64,000 nt of DNA from a bacterium (GTDB taxonomy: Bacteria; JACRDZ01; JAQUKH01), in NCBI GenBank assembly GCA_028719205.1, contig JAQUKH010000004.1, positions 12,436 to 76,435 of the forward strand. The letters run 5' to 3'. A model generated the notes under the pieces. The model saw only the letters and a list, made by a program, of their open reading frames with translations. It did no database searches and was not told the origin of the DNA. Below, in pieces: positions 8,140 to 16,204 of the stretch. Positions within the stretch are counted from its first letter, which is position 1. Each line of letters begins with the position of its first letter. A program made the translations under genes and the position numbers.

Positions 8140-8931
8140 ATGTCTATTCAATCTATCTATACTCCCAGAAAAGACAAACCAATGCGGGCAGCAGGGTTCA
8201 TGTCCGGCTCAGGGACTAATTTAATAAAGATCATTGAATGGGCGAAACAACTTGAGCTTGAAAAGGGTAAATCTCCCTATGAGATTGTCTTGATATTCAC
8301 GGACAACAAGAACAGCAACGCGAAAGCAATATCAGAAAAATTTAATATTCCGCTGGAAACATTTGACATACTTGATTTTTACAGATCAAAGGGATATTCA
8401 GACAAAAAGGATCTGTCTCATCGCGGGGAATTTGACAGTAAAATAGTTAAAATTTTAGGGAAATACAATATTGACCTGATCGCGCTGGCCGGATATATGA
8501 GTATAGTTACTCAGCCGCTTTTGGATGTGTTTAATGGAAGGATAATTAATGTCCATCCCGCGGATCTATCCGTTAAAAAGGGCGGAAAAAGGAAATATAC
8601 AGGAGGCAATGCGGTTCGTGACGCGATATTAGCAGGCGAAAAGGAACTTCGTTCCACTACTCATATTGTAAGAGATAAAGTTGATTATGGTGAAATTCTT
8701 TTGATTTCTGAAGGAATTTCTGTTAATATACCGGATAAATTGTCGCTTAAGGAATTAAGTACAATTGAAAAAAAGAGTTTATTACAGGAAATAGTTAACC
8801 GGCACCAAAGCAGGCTTAAAGAAAATGGTGACTGGAAGATTTTTCCGCTAACTTTACAATATATAGCTGAAGGCCGTTTTACTATTGATACAGAGGGCAA
8901 TGTATATTTTGATAATAATAAATTACATTAA
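8140..8931 (+). CDS. PurN-like formyltransferase-fold protein
   Basis: The formyltransferase N-terminal fold of phosphoribosylglycinamide formyltransferase is recognisable: MSGSGTNLIKIIE near residue 20 (phosphate-binding loop), NIDLIALAGYMSIVTQPLL, then NVHPADL with the catalytic Asn-His pair, and KVDYGEIL with the catalytic Asp. It differs from true PurN by a longer N-terminal part and by a basic segment KKGGKRKYTGG after the HP motif where PurN has PKYKGL. It could be purine-pathway PurN or a relative acting on another formyl acceptor. I chose ATG 8140 because a -10 box sits 8 bases upstream; an upstream ATG at 8122 and an internal one at 8182 are also possible. The next gene follows after 9 bases. 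Confidence 0.7.
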   Translation: MSIQSIYTPRKDKPMRAAGFMSGSGTNLIKIIEWAKQLELEKGKSPYEIVLIFTDNKNSNAKAISEKFNIPLETFDILDFYRSKGYSDKKDLSHRGEFDSKIVKILGKYNIDLIALAGYMSIVTQPLLDVFNGRIINVHPADLSVKKGGKRKYTGGNAVRDAILAGEKELRSTTHIVRDKVDYGEILLISEGISVNIPDKLSLKELSTIEKKSLLQEIVNRHQSRLKENGDWKIFPLTLQYIAEGRFTIDTEGNVYFDNNKLH

Positions 8932-8940
8932 GGAGTCCAT

Positions 8941-10932
8941 ATGATTTTGTCAAATGAACAAAACAAAACCTGTCTTGCCGCTATTTTTGTCTTTCTTATA
9001 TCCATGTGGATTTATCTTATGACACTAAATCCCTCCATCTGGTGGGAAGATAGCGGAGAGTTAACTACTACCCCTTACACACTTGGTATCACCCATCCGC
9101 CGGGTTATCCTCTTTACACTTTTGTTACTAAGGTAGTAATGACCCTTATTCCTGTAAGCAATATCGGATTCCGGGGAAATTTGGCGAACGCTTATTGGGG
9201 CGGTTTGTCCGCTGTTTTTATTTTTTTAATTGTTTTAAGAATAGAAAAAAAACTTATTGAGTCACAAAAAATAGATCCGAAAATCTTGTTTGGCGGATAT
9301 TTACCTGCTATAGTTGCCGGTATTTTAACTTCTACCGCCGCGACAATATGGCTGTATTCGATCACATCGGAGGAATACTCGCTTAATTTATTTTTTATGA
9401 CGTTTATTAGTTGGCTCTTCTTTGTATGGGAAGAAAAAAAAGATATACGATATATGTTTTGCATCTCTTTCATCTATGGGATGAGCTTTGCCCATCATCA
9501 ACAGGCAGTCATATTCTTCTTTCCATTTTTGTATTTTGCCGTGGTAACAGACTTTAAAACCGTTTTCCATTGGAAAAATTTTACTATTATTTTATTCCTT
9601 TTCATTCTTGGATGGAGCGCGTACGCATATATGCCGATCCGGTCATCGCAACACCCATTGTTGAACTGGGGAACACCTTACTTATGGGATGGCTTTAAAT
9701 TTTCTGTTAAACGTGATCAATACGGCCCTATGAGTGTGGCACGCGATATGAAAACATGGGTTGCACAGTTAAACAGACTTGGTTTTATTGAACAATTTAA
9801 TATTTATATTTTTCTTTTAAGCTTTTTAGGGTTATACCGGATGATCAGAAAAAATTCAACGCATACTGTATTTCTTGCCCTTGCCACAGTATGCAGCGGA
9901 CTATTTTTTGTATGGATAACCAATCTGCCTGATCCCGGCCATATGCTACACCTGTTTCGTAAATTTCTTCTTCCCTTATACGCCCTTTGCGCCATATGGA
10001 TAACTTATGGATTATGCTTTATATTAGAAGCGGCCTATCTTTTTATAAATAAAATTAAACCTGTCAGCCAAAAGATATGGGCATTTTCATTAATTCCATT
10101 TTTACTTTTACCTGTAAGTAATTTATCCGAGCATTATAAAACTTATGATTACCATAAAAGTTATTTCACTTATGATTTTATCTATAATATGGCTAATACT
10201 CTTGAAAAAAATAGCGTCGTTTGGGGCTTTCTTTCTAATGACACATTTAACTGGTGGTTTTATAATTATTCCGAAGGCAGAAGATTGGATGTGGTTAACA
10301 TCCATCAAAGAATGATAACACTACCATGGTATTTCCAACAGACAAAAGATAATTACCCGCAGGCGGTCATGCGCCATAATGAATTTTTAGACTGGAATCT
10401 GATACAGGATTTGATATACCGGTCAGTTGTTTTTACCAGAGATTTTATGACAGATAATCCTAACCGGAATTATTATTATACCTTTTTCAGTAAAGATTAT
10501 CTTCCAAAACGATATCCTATAATCCCAAAAGGAATTCTTTTCCGAGACTATGGCACTGAAGGCAACTTTCCAATGGATGAAACAGTATGGTTAAACTACC
10601 GCTACAGAGGGATAAATTCAAATAGTGTTCCAAGATGCGACAGGGATAATGATATACTGGGCTTTGTCGCAACTTTGCATAGTTATTTCGGCCAAAAATA
10701 TATGCAGGAGGAAAAATTTGAATTGGCAATATACCATTTCCAGGTATTAGCTCAGATCGACCCCAAAGCACCACATATTTATTACTCATTGGGTTATGCC
10801 TATTCCAGACTCAATAAACAAAACTTTGCCATAAGGGAATTCAGAAAGTTTTTAGAGGTAGCTAATCCTAATTCTTTGGAAGTTTTGAATGTAAAAAAAT
10901 GGTTGAACACGGTTCAACCTCAAGCCATGTAA
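8941..10932 (+). CDS. GT-C membrane glycosyltransferase (DUF2723/GT117 type) with C-terminal TPR
   Basis: 663 residues. An N-terminal membrane region of roughly ten helices carries the family signature WWEDSGELTTTPYTLGITHP, in which the Asp and Glu in the first periplasmic loop are the expected catalytic or metal residues, followed by PGYPLYTF. A soluble region (about 410-600) follows, then tetratricopeptide-like helices near the C terminus (FELAIYHFQVLAQIDPKAPH, then YYSLGYAYSRLNKQNFAIRE). The family is related to protein O-mannosyltransferases and uses lipid-linked sugars; members are described mainly from Bacteroidetes. The Shine-Dalgarno site AAGGAG lies 5 bases before the ATG. It is co-directional with the PurN-like gene. 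Confidence 0.87.
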   Translation: MILSNEQNKTCLAAIFVFLISMWIYLMTLNPSIWWEDSGELTTTPYTLGITHPPGYPLYTFVTKVVMTLIPVSNIGFRGNLANAYWGGLSAVFIFLIVLRIEKKLIESQKIDPKILFGGYLPAIVAGILTSTAATIWLYSITSEEYSLNLFFMTFISWLFFVWEEKKDIRYMFCISFIYGMSFAHHQQAVIFFFPFLYFAVVTDFKTVFHWKNFTIILFLFILGWSAYAYMPIRSSQHPLLNWGTPYLWDGFKFSVKRDQYGPMSVARDMKTWVAQLNRLGFIEQFNIYIFLLSFLGLYRMIRKNSTHTVFLALATVCSGLFFVWITNLPDPGHMLHLFRKFLLPLYALCAIWITYGLCFILEAAYLFINKIKPVSQKIWAFSLIPFLLLPVSNLSEHYKTYDYHKSYFTYDFIYNMANTLEKNSVVWGFLSNDTFNWWFYNYSEGRRLDVVNIHQRMITLPWYFQQTKDNYPQAVMRHNEFLDWNLIQDLIYRSVVFTRDFMTDNPNRNYYYTFFSKDYLPKRYPIIPKGILFRDYGTEGNFPMDETVWLNYRYRGINSNSVPRCDRDNDILGFVATLHSYFGQKYMQEEKFELAIYHFQVLAQIDPKAPHIYYSLGYAYSRLNKQNFAIREFRKFLEVANPNSLEVLNVKKWLNTVQPQAM

Positions 10933-10934
10933 AC

Positions 10935-10969
10935 AACAGGGGCGAATATTTATCTTATTCGCCCCTGTT
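10935..10969. terminator. perfect 14-bp hairpin after the glycosyltransferase gene
   Basis: Arms AACAGGGGCGAATA (10935-10948) and TATTCGCCCCTGTT (10956-10969) with a 7-base loop begin 2 bases after the stop codon. No U-tract follows on either strand, so it may be a transcript-end stabiliser rather than a classical terminator. The GGGGCGAA core is shared with palindromic repeats elsewhere in the window. Confidence 0.55.
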
Positions 10970-11019
10970 AAACTTGAGTTAAACGAAAGGTTCTGGCTGA
11001 AAGCCAAGTTCTTTCGCTT

Positions 11020-11874
11020 TTACTCATTGTTATCCTCGAAGGGGATGTATAATTCATAAACATAATTACCAGAATAATAGCACCCGACTGCCGTTACTAT
11101 CCCCGCGAAAACATCGATGACATAGTGATACCCGCCGTATACCGTTGCGATTGCAAGAAAAATTACATCTATCATGAAAAAATAAAAATATTTGCGATTA
11201 TATTTATAAGAAAAAAATACAATAATTAGAGCAACAGCCACATGGGAACTTGGAAAGGCCGCGCCGGGCTTCTCCGCGTAAGCATAAATAAAATTCATTA
11301 AAGGCACAAAAACAACCCCTTCCATTTTTGGTAATTCAAAGATCAAGGGGCCCACAACAGGCAAAAAGATATAAATCAAATAACAAAAATAAAAGGTAAA
11401 ACTCGTTACAAAAATAAAATGCTGAAATTTTTTTAAATCTTTAAAGTAAAGGATTAATCCAAGAACGGGAATCAGAAGATAATAACTGAAATAAAAAAAT
11501 TGGAAAATTTCTTTCAGCCATAGATAAGAAAATTTTTCGGAAAGCCAAATGCTCGGCTGTGATCTAAATACAGAAAATTCTATATTTTGGAAAAACACAT
11601 CGAGATTCTCTTTATAAATAATATGATTTAATCGTCCTGTTTCCTCGTATAGGAAGGTATAAAGAACCGCCGGATACCAAAAGCGGAAAAATCTGATAAT
11701 TTTACTATCCTGTTTCTTTTCAAATAAATAAATTAACAAAAAAATCGCTGCAATAACAAAAAGGTGGGCTAAAATAAAAATAGTGCCGTTGGGTATCTCG
11801 GGAAAACACAGAATAATTATTAAAACTGTTATTAAATAACCTAAAGTAAATTTATCAGTTAAATTTAATCGCAT
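11020..11874 (-). CDS. PAP2-family phosphotransferase, inositol-phosphorylceramide-synthase-like
   Basis: 284 residues with about seven hydrophobic helices. The PAP2 active site is visible as AFPSSHVAVAL (about residues 200) and YGGYHYVIDVFAG (about 245-257), giving the two catalytic histidines and the aspartate. The N-terminal layout (WYPAVLYTFLYEETGRLNH, then FQFFYFSYYLLIPVLG) matches the PAP2_3 branch that includes AUR1/inositol-phosphorylceramide synthases, rather than undecaprenyl-diphosphate phosphatases. Head-group transfer to a ceramide is an inference from the nearby sphingolipid-type genes; a plain lipid phosphatase is the alternative. It follows the epimerase gene by 3 bases. Confidence 0.8.
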   Translation of the reverse strand: MRLNLTDKFTLGYLITVLIIILCFPEIPNGTIFILAHLFVIAAIFLLIYLFEKKQDSKIIRFFRFWYPAVLYTFLYEETGRLNHIIYKENLDVFFQNIEFSVFRSQPSIWLSEKFSYLWLKEIFQFFYFSYYLLIPVLGLILYFKDLKKFQHFIFVTSFTFYFCYLIYIFLPVVGPLIFELPKMEGVVFVPLMNFIYAYAEKPGAAFPSSHVAVALIIVFFSYKYNRKYFYFFMIDVIFLAIATVYGGYHYVIDVFAGIVTAVGCYYSGNYVYELYIPFEDNNE

Positions 11875-11877
11875 AAA

Positions 11878-12870
11878 TTAGAGCCAGCCATTTTCACGGT
11901 ACCATTTTACTGTTTCTTCCACCCCTCGTTTAAGATCGTATTCCGGCTTAAAACCAAGTTGTTTAAGCTTATCAGTCGAACATACCCAGCCTTTCTGCTG
12001 TATTTCTAAAAATTTCTGCCTGTTCAAAAAAGTCGCTTTCCCAAATAACCCGGAAATAAATTCTGAAATAATGGCGACAAAAAAAAGTAAAAAATCCGGT
12101 ACGACCAGAGGAAAAGTTTTCTTATCCAATGTTTTTTTGATCTCGGAAAGGATCTCCTTAAGCTTATACACAGTCTCATCAGAAACAAAATAGATCTCTC
12201 CAGCCGCTTCTTTTTTTTCCATCGCAAAAAGAATAGCCTTCACAAGATCTTCCACAAAAATAACGCTTATTTCCATCTCCATATTTCCGGCATGTGGCAT
12301 GATCCCGCTATTGATAAGTTTAAAATACGTATAGATCCCCTTATCCCCGGGCCCATAAACAGCAGTTGGACGAAGAATTGTTATTGGTATTTGAGATGAG
12401 GCTTTTTTTAACTCCCCTTCACCTGCAAGTTTACTCTGCCCATAGAAGCTTATGGCATTAGGAGTATCTGTCTCTTTTCTAGGATTTATCTTTGTCGCGG
12501 GACCTGAAGCAGCAAGACTGCTGATATATACAAAACGCTTGATTTTTTCTTTATACAGCAGGCAGGCTTCAACAATATTTTTTGCGCCTTCCGCGTTAAT
12601 TGAGAAAAAATCCTCTCTTGTCCTCCCTTTTAAAACACCGGCACAATGAATGATATATTCAGGAAAGTCCGATTTTAACGAACTAAATGCATTTTCTAAC
12701 GAAGATTTGTCATCAATAGAACCATATAAATAAGAAATATTGAGGCCGGAAAGCAGTTTCACGCTGCTTGTTTTTCTAACCAGGCAATATACTTTATAAT
12801 TCTTTTTAAGAAGTTCCCTTACTAAATTACTTCCCACAAAGCCATTAGCACCGGTAATTAAAACTTTCAT
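11878..12870 (-). CDS. NAD(P)-dependent epimerase/reductase (extended SDR)
   Basis: 330 residues. The Rossmann nucleotide motif ITGANGFVGSNLV opens the protein, a central HCAGVLKG strand follows, and the catalytic YGQSK (Tyr-x3-Lys) lies near residue 148. LRPTAVYGPGDKG is the usual extended-SDR substrate region. In Caulobacter a protein of this type (CerR) reduces 3-oxo-ceramide. With serine palmitoyltransferase, a YghO-like acyltransferase and a PAP2 enzyme nearby, a CerR-like role is plausible but not proven; a nucleotide-sugar epimerase is the alternative. It has its own promoter and no Shine-Dalgarno site. Confidence 0.85.
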   Translation of the reverse strand: MKVLITGANGFVGSNLVRELLKKNYKVYCLVRKTSSVKLLSGLNISYLYGSIDDKSSLENAFSSLKSDFPEYIIHCAGVLKGRTREDFFSINAEGAKNIVEACLLYKEKIKRFVYISSLAASGPATKINPRKETDTPNAISFYGQSKLAGEGELKKASSQIPITILRPTAVYGPGDKGIYTYFKLINSGIMPHAGNMEMEISVIFVEDLVKAILFAMEKKEAAGEIYFVSDETVYKLKEILSEIKKTLDKKTFPLVVPDFLLFFVAIISEFISGLFGKATFLNRQKFLEIQQKGWVCSTDKLKQLGFKPEYDLKRGVEETVKWYRENGWL

Positions 12871-12879
12871 AGTGCGGAT

Positions 12880-12908
12880 ATTATAACATACATCAAAATA
12901 TCTTTCAG
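12880..12908 (-). promoter_or_regulatory. promoter of the epimerase-PAP2 pair (near-leaderless)
   Basis: Minus strand CTGAAA (12908-12903), 17-base spacer, exact TATAAT (12885-12880). The ATG is 9 bases past the -10 box, leaving at most a 2-3 base leader. Confidence 0.55.
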
Positions 12909-12919
12909 CTCTTCTATTG

Positions 12920-13675
12920 TTATAAACCTAAGTTAGTTAATATTTCAACTCTCGCGTTATAAACTTTTTCCCTGTAACTTATTTTCCCGGCATAACTATT
13001 ACTATTTTTTTTCATTTTATCCAACTCGCCTGCTAACGCCTCCCATTTACTGAAAGTTTCGCTGATATTATAAGGCACATTATTCTTCTCCAGCACTTTC
13101 CAATATTTTCCATCCAAATAGTTTCCCAAATTAGTTGAAAATCCATCAGGATCCCATGTTTTAACAATTCTATCTGTTTCATTTCTGTTCATTCCCGTGC
13201 TTTCAAATTTTAATAAAAACTTTTCTTTTAATCCATCCAATAATATATCATACTTAATTGACCCATCAGGCAATCTATCTCCTTTAAATTTTATTTTTCC
13301 TGTTTGACTGTTTTTTTCTTCCCATACCGGATTAGACTTTGAACTGATACCATCATATGAAGGGTGAATAGCTCCCAAAGAAACATAAAAATTAGGGTCC
13401 GGTAAATAAAGCCGGCTGCCATGGATACGCGTACATCCGGGAATTGAATATTCCCCTTTTTCTCCTGAAACTAGGGTTGTTGAATAAAACGGACTTAAAC
13501 CGTTTTTTGAACTTTTCCACCATACCGCGGTAACAACCGCGTCTTTTATCGGACGCCCGCTGATCGAATCCAAAATCCGGCCGGTAAAAACCGGAGTTTG
13601 ATAAATTACCTTTGCGGCCTGAATAAGAAAAATAATTAAAATCAATACTAATATAGTAATTATTATTTTTTTCAT
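12920..13675 (-). CDS. membrane-anchored protein with carboxypeptidase-regulatory-like domain
   Basis: 251 residues starting MKKIIITILVLILIIFL, one N-terminal transmembrane anchor or signal. Residues about 30-85 (FTGRILDSISGRPIKDAVVT, then AVWW...GEYSIPGC) look like a carboxypeptidase-regulatory/Ig-like domain, the fold used for 'TGRI.D..G.PI..A.V' exported modules. The remainder is unrecognised. An open frame extends further upstream inside cvfB, but ATG 13675 is chosen because it starts one base after the cvfB stop and begins the hydrophobic anchor. It was probably carried along in the cvfB operon. Confidence 0.65.
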   Translation of the reverse strand: MKKIIITILVLILIIFLIQAAKVIYQTPVFTGRILDSISGRPIKDAVVTAVWWKSSKNGLSPFYSTTLVSGEKGEYSIPGCTRIHGSRLYLPDPNFYVSLGAIHPSYDGISSKSNPVWEEKNSQTGKIKFKGDRLPDGSIKYDILLDGLKEKFLLKFESTGMNRNETDRIVKTWDPDGFSTNLGNYLDGKYWKVLEKNNVPYNISETFSKWEALAGELDKMKKNSNSYAGKISYREKVYNARVEILTNLGL

Positions 13676-13676
13676 T

Positions 13677-14507
13677 TTACCGGAGCCGTATTCCCTTATC
13701 TTCAATTGCAATAAGTCTTTTTTTATAAAGAGCTCCGATCGCTTTTTTGAAAGTGCTCTTGCTGACACCAAAGAGATCATAAATAATTTCTGGCAAAGTT
13801 TTATCGGTTACGGGAATAAATCCACCCCGCTCTTTCAATTTATCAATAATTTTTCCTGTCAGGTCAACGATTTTTTTATAACCGGGTTCATGCAGAGTAA
13901 GGTCTATTTTATTATCTTCTCTTACTTTCTTAATGAATCCTTTTACTTCCTGGCCTTTCTCCAATTTTTCGAACACCTCGTTTTTATAAATAATCCCCCA
14001 GTGTGAATTGTCAATAATAGCTTTATAACCGATATCCGTCTGGCTGTAAATCAGGAGATTAACCTTTTGACCTTCGCGGAAACTTGTGGGAATGTCTTTT
14101 AGAAATCTATCGATTCTTGACGAAGCAACAATACGCGTTTTTATTTCATCGACATATATGAAAATAATATATGACTCATCTTCTTTCATTTTCTCTTTTT
14201 GTTCGCGAAAAGGCACAAATAAATCCTTCTGCAAACCCCAGCCGAGAAACGCTCCCACAGAACTTACCGAAACAACCCTCAGAAAGGCAAACTGGCCGAC
14301 CGTAGCGTAAGGTTTTTCGGTAGTCGCTATAATCCGGTCTTCCGAATCGAAATTAATAAAAACCTCGACAATATCACCATTTTCGCACTTTTCTGGCACG
14401 TATCTTTTGGGAAGCAATATTTCACCAAGATCACCACCGTCAAGATAAACTCCAAAATCAACCTTTTTAACTATTTTTAATTTATTTAATTTTCCTATCT
14501 CTGCCAT
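13677..14507 (-). CDS. CvfB-like S1-domain RNA-binding protein
   Basis: 276 residues in the CvfB/YitL layout: repeated S1 domains (first one GKLNKLKIVKKVDFGVYLDG; later WGLQKDLFVPFREQKEKM and KGFIKKVREDNKIDLTL) followed by a C-terminal winged helix (IIYDLFGVSKSTFKKAIGAL). The family binds RNA and affects virulence-factor expression in Staphylococcus; its exact role elsewhere is unknown. It starts 32 bases after the nitroreductase stop, with GAGAGGA upstream. Confidence 0.85.
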   Translation of the reverse strand: MAEIGKLNKLKIVKKVDFGVYLDGGDLGEILLPKRYVPEKCENGDIVEVFINFDSEDRIIATTEKPYATVGQFAFLRVVSVSSVGAFLGWGLQKDLFVPFREQKEKMKEDESYIIFIYVDEIKTRIVASSRIDRFLKDIPTSFREGQKVNLLIYSQTDIGYKAIIDNSHWGIIYKNEVFEKLEKGQEVKGFIKKVREDNKIDLTLHEPGYKKIVDLTGKIIDKLKERGGFIPVTDKTLPEIIYDLFGVSKSTFKKAIGALYKKRLIAIEDKGIRLR

Positions 14508-14539
14508 AAATAATTATCCTCTCCCTGCTAATGGAAAGT

Positions 14540-15046
14540 TTATTCCACGTAATTTACTATTTCCGCCATGGATTTTCTTTTTTTATCATTAGGCTGGTCG
14601 TTTGGATAACCTAACGGAGTAAAGGCAACAGGCTCAAATTCTTTTGGCAGCGCCAGAACTTCTTTTGCGGCTATTGGATCAAAAGCACCTATCCAGCATG
14701 TGCCCAAGCCTTCTTCTGTAGCCGCTAAGATCAAATGATCCATAACAATTGCTACATCCACATCGTTGTAATTTTTACCGTCTTTTCGCACCCAGCTTTT
14801 AGAAGGAATTCCACAAGCACAAATCAAAATAGGCGCTTGTACAAACCAATCCCTGTCATAAATTCTCCGAAGGCCTTGTTTGTTGTGTTCGGTCTTAATT
14901 ACGATCAACCTGAATGCCTGAAAATTTGCGGCAGTAGGAGCAAACCGGGCCGCCTCAAGAATTTTTTCTAATTTATTTTCTTCTACAGGCTGGGATTTGT
15001 ATGAACGAACACTATATCGATGTTTTACGAGCTCATGAAAATTCAT
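14540..15046 (-). CDS. nitroreductase-family flavoprotein
   Basis: 168 residues with the nitroreductase fold: MNFHELVKHRYSVRSYKSQP at the N terminus (FMN phosphate site R-S-x-R-x-Y), AARFAPTAANFQAFR, and GLGTCWIGAFDP with CWIG near residue 115. FMN-dependent NAD(P)H oxidoreductase of unknown substrate. It has a consensus promoter that ends only 6 bases before the ATG. Confidence 0.9.
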   Translation of the reverse strand: MNFHELVKHRYSVRSYKSQPVEENKLEKILEAARFAPTAANFQAFRLIVIKTEHNKQGLRRIYDRDWFVQAPILICACGIPSKSWVRKDGKNYNDVDVAIVMDHLILAATEEGLGTCWIGAFDPIAAKEVLALPKEFEPVAFTPLGYPNDQPNDKKRKSMAEIVNYVE

Positions 15047-15052
15047 GATTCA

Positions 15053-15081
15053 ATTTAATCACATCAAAATGGGGCTGTCAA
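15053..15081 (-). promoter_or_regulatory. promoter of nitroreductase (leaderless)
   Basis: Minus strand exact TTGACA (15081-15076), 17-base spacer, TTAAAT (15058-15053), then 6 bases to the ATG. No Shine-Dalgarno motif. Confidence 0.65.
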
Positions 15082-15088
15082 GAAAATC

Positions 15089-16204
15089 TTACAGTTTTTT
15101 ATCGTAAATTCGGTAGGTTTTATAAGGGTCGGCTCCCATGCGGATAAGGATCCTGTTCATCATTTCATTACTTTCAAGGATCCAGGAATATTCTACTTTT
15201 CGATAACCGTTTTTTACCGCGTTATTAAAGCCTGTATTATAAAGCAAAACGTCTATTCCCCAGTGCCGGTATTCTTCTACCACTCCCATTGTAAGAACAC
15301 GAAGGGCAGCTATTTTTCTTTTTTCAAGCAGCAGTTTAATTAATCCGAAAGGTAAAAGTTTTCCTTTTATTTTTTTAAGAGCCAGGTTCAAATCCGGAAG
15401 AGCCAGAAAAAACGCGATAGGCTTGCCGTCTATTTCCGCGAATAAGATCATGTCTTTGTCCATGATCATCTTGAAATCTTTTGCGGTTTTCTCGAATTCC
15501 TTATCAGTCATGGGAACAAAACCCCAGTTTTCTTTCCACGCCTCAGAATAGATCTTTTTAATTAATTCTACTTCTTCCCGGAATTTTTTTGGATTGATCG
15601 GCCGGACAACCACGTTTTTTCTTTTTGTCAGCCTGTCAGAAACCTTTTTTATATATTCCGGCACATCATTAAATTTGTAGTCATACGCTATCAGATCCAT
15701 TTCTTTTTTATAACCGTAAGATTCTAAAAAATCGGCATAATAAGGAGGATTGTAAGACATCATTAAAACCGGCTGGGAATCGTATCCCTTTATTAAAAGC
15801 CCGCATTCTTCGTTCGTTGAAAAATTCATCGGCCCGCGGACAGTATCCATCCCTTTTAATTTAAGCCATGAAGATGCGGCCGATAAAAGTTTTTCCGCGA
15901 TCAAATAATCCTTCTCGCATTCAAAAAAACCAAAAAAACCGACTTTATCTTTATAAAAATCATTATGATTAAAATTGATATGCGCCGAAATACGGCCGAC
16001 AGGCTTATCATTTTTTAAAGCCAGAAAAAGCTTTATTTCCGCATGATCATAAAACGGATTTTTCCTGGGATCAAAAAATTCTTCGCGTTCAATAATTAGA
16101 GGAGGAACCCAATTAGGGTCATTTTTATAAAGTTCGTAAGGAAAACAAATAAACTGATGCAGCTCTTTTTTGGCAGTTACTTCTTTTATAATGATTTCTG
16201 ACAT
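15089..16204 (-). CDS. YghO-like GNAT acyltransferase (candidate bacterial ceramide synthase)
   Basis: 371 residues. The opening KELHQFICFPYELYKNDPNW, then VPPL, and the segment RGPMNFSTNEECGLLIKGYD are typical of the large YghO-like GNAT family. The C-terminal GNAT core has ALRVLTMGVVEEYRHWGIDV (acyl-CoA pantetheine site region). In Caulobacter the ceramide synthase bCerS is annotated as a GNAT-type protein encoded close to spt. Here the gene overlaps the serine-palmitoyltransferase-like gene by one base (TAATG), strong evidence of coupling. The inferred role is N-acylation of a sphingoid base. An acyl transfer to some other amine remains possible. Confidence 0.8.
   Translation of the reverse strand: MSEIIIKEVTAKKELHQFICFPYELYKNDPNWVPPLIIEREEFFDPRKNPFYDHAEIKLFLALKNDKPVGRISAHINFNHNDFYKDKVGFFGFFECEKDYLIAEKLLSAASSWLKLKGMDTVRGPMNFSTNEECGLLIKGYDSQPVLMMSYNPPYYADFLESYGYKKEMDLIAYDYKFNDVPEYIKKVSDRLTKRKNVVVRPINPKKFREEVELIKKIYSEAWKENWGFVPMTDKEFEKTAKDFKMIMDKDMILFAEIDGKPIAFFLALPDLNLALKKIKGKLLPFGLIKLLLEKRKIAALRVLTMGVVEEYRHWGIDVLLYNTGFNNAVKNGYRKVEYSWILESNEMMNRILIRMGADPYKTYRIYDKKL

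Noticed and set aside
13676-13780. 35-residue N-terminal extension of the Ig-like membrane protein
   Set aside because: It overlaps cvfB in another frame; ATG 13675 begins the hydrophobic anchor.
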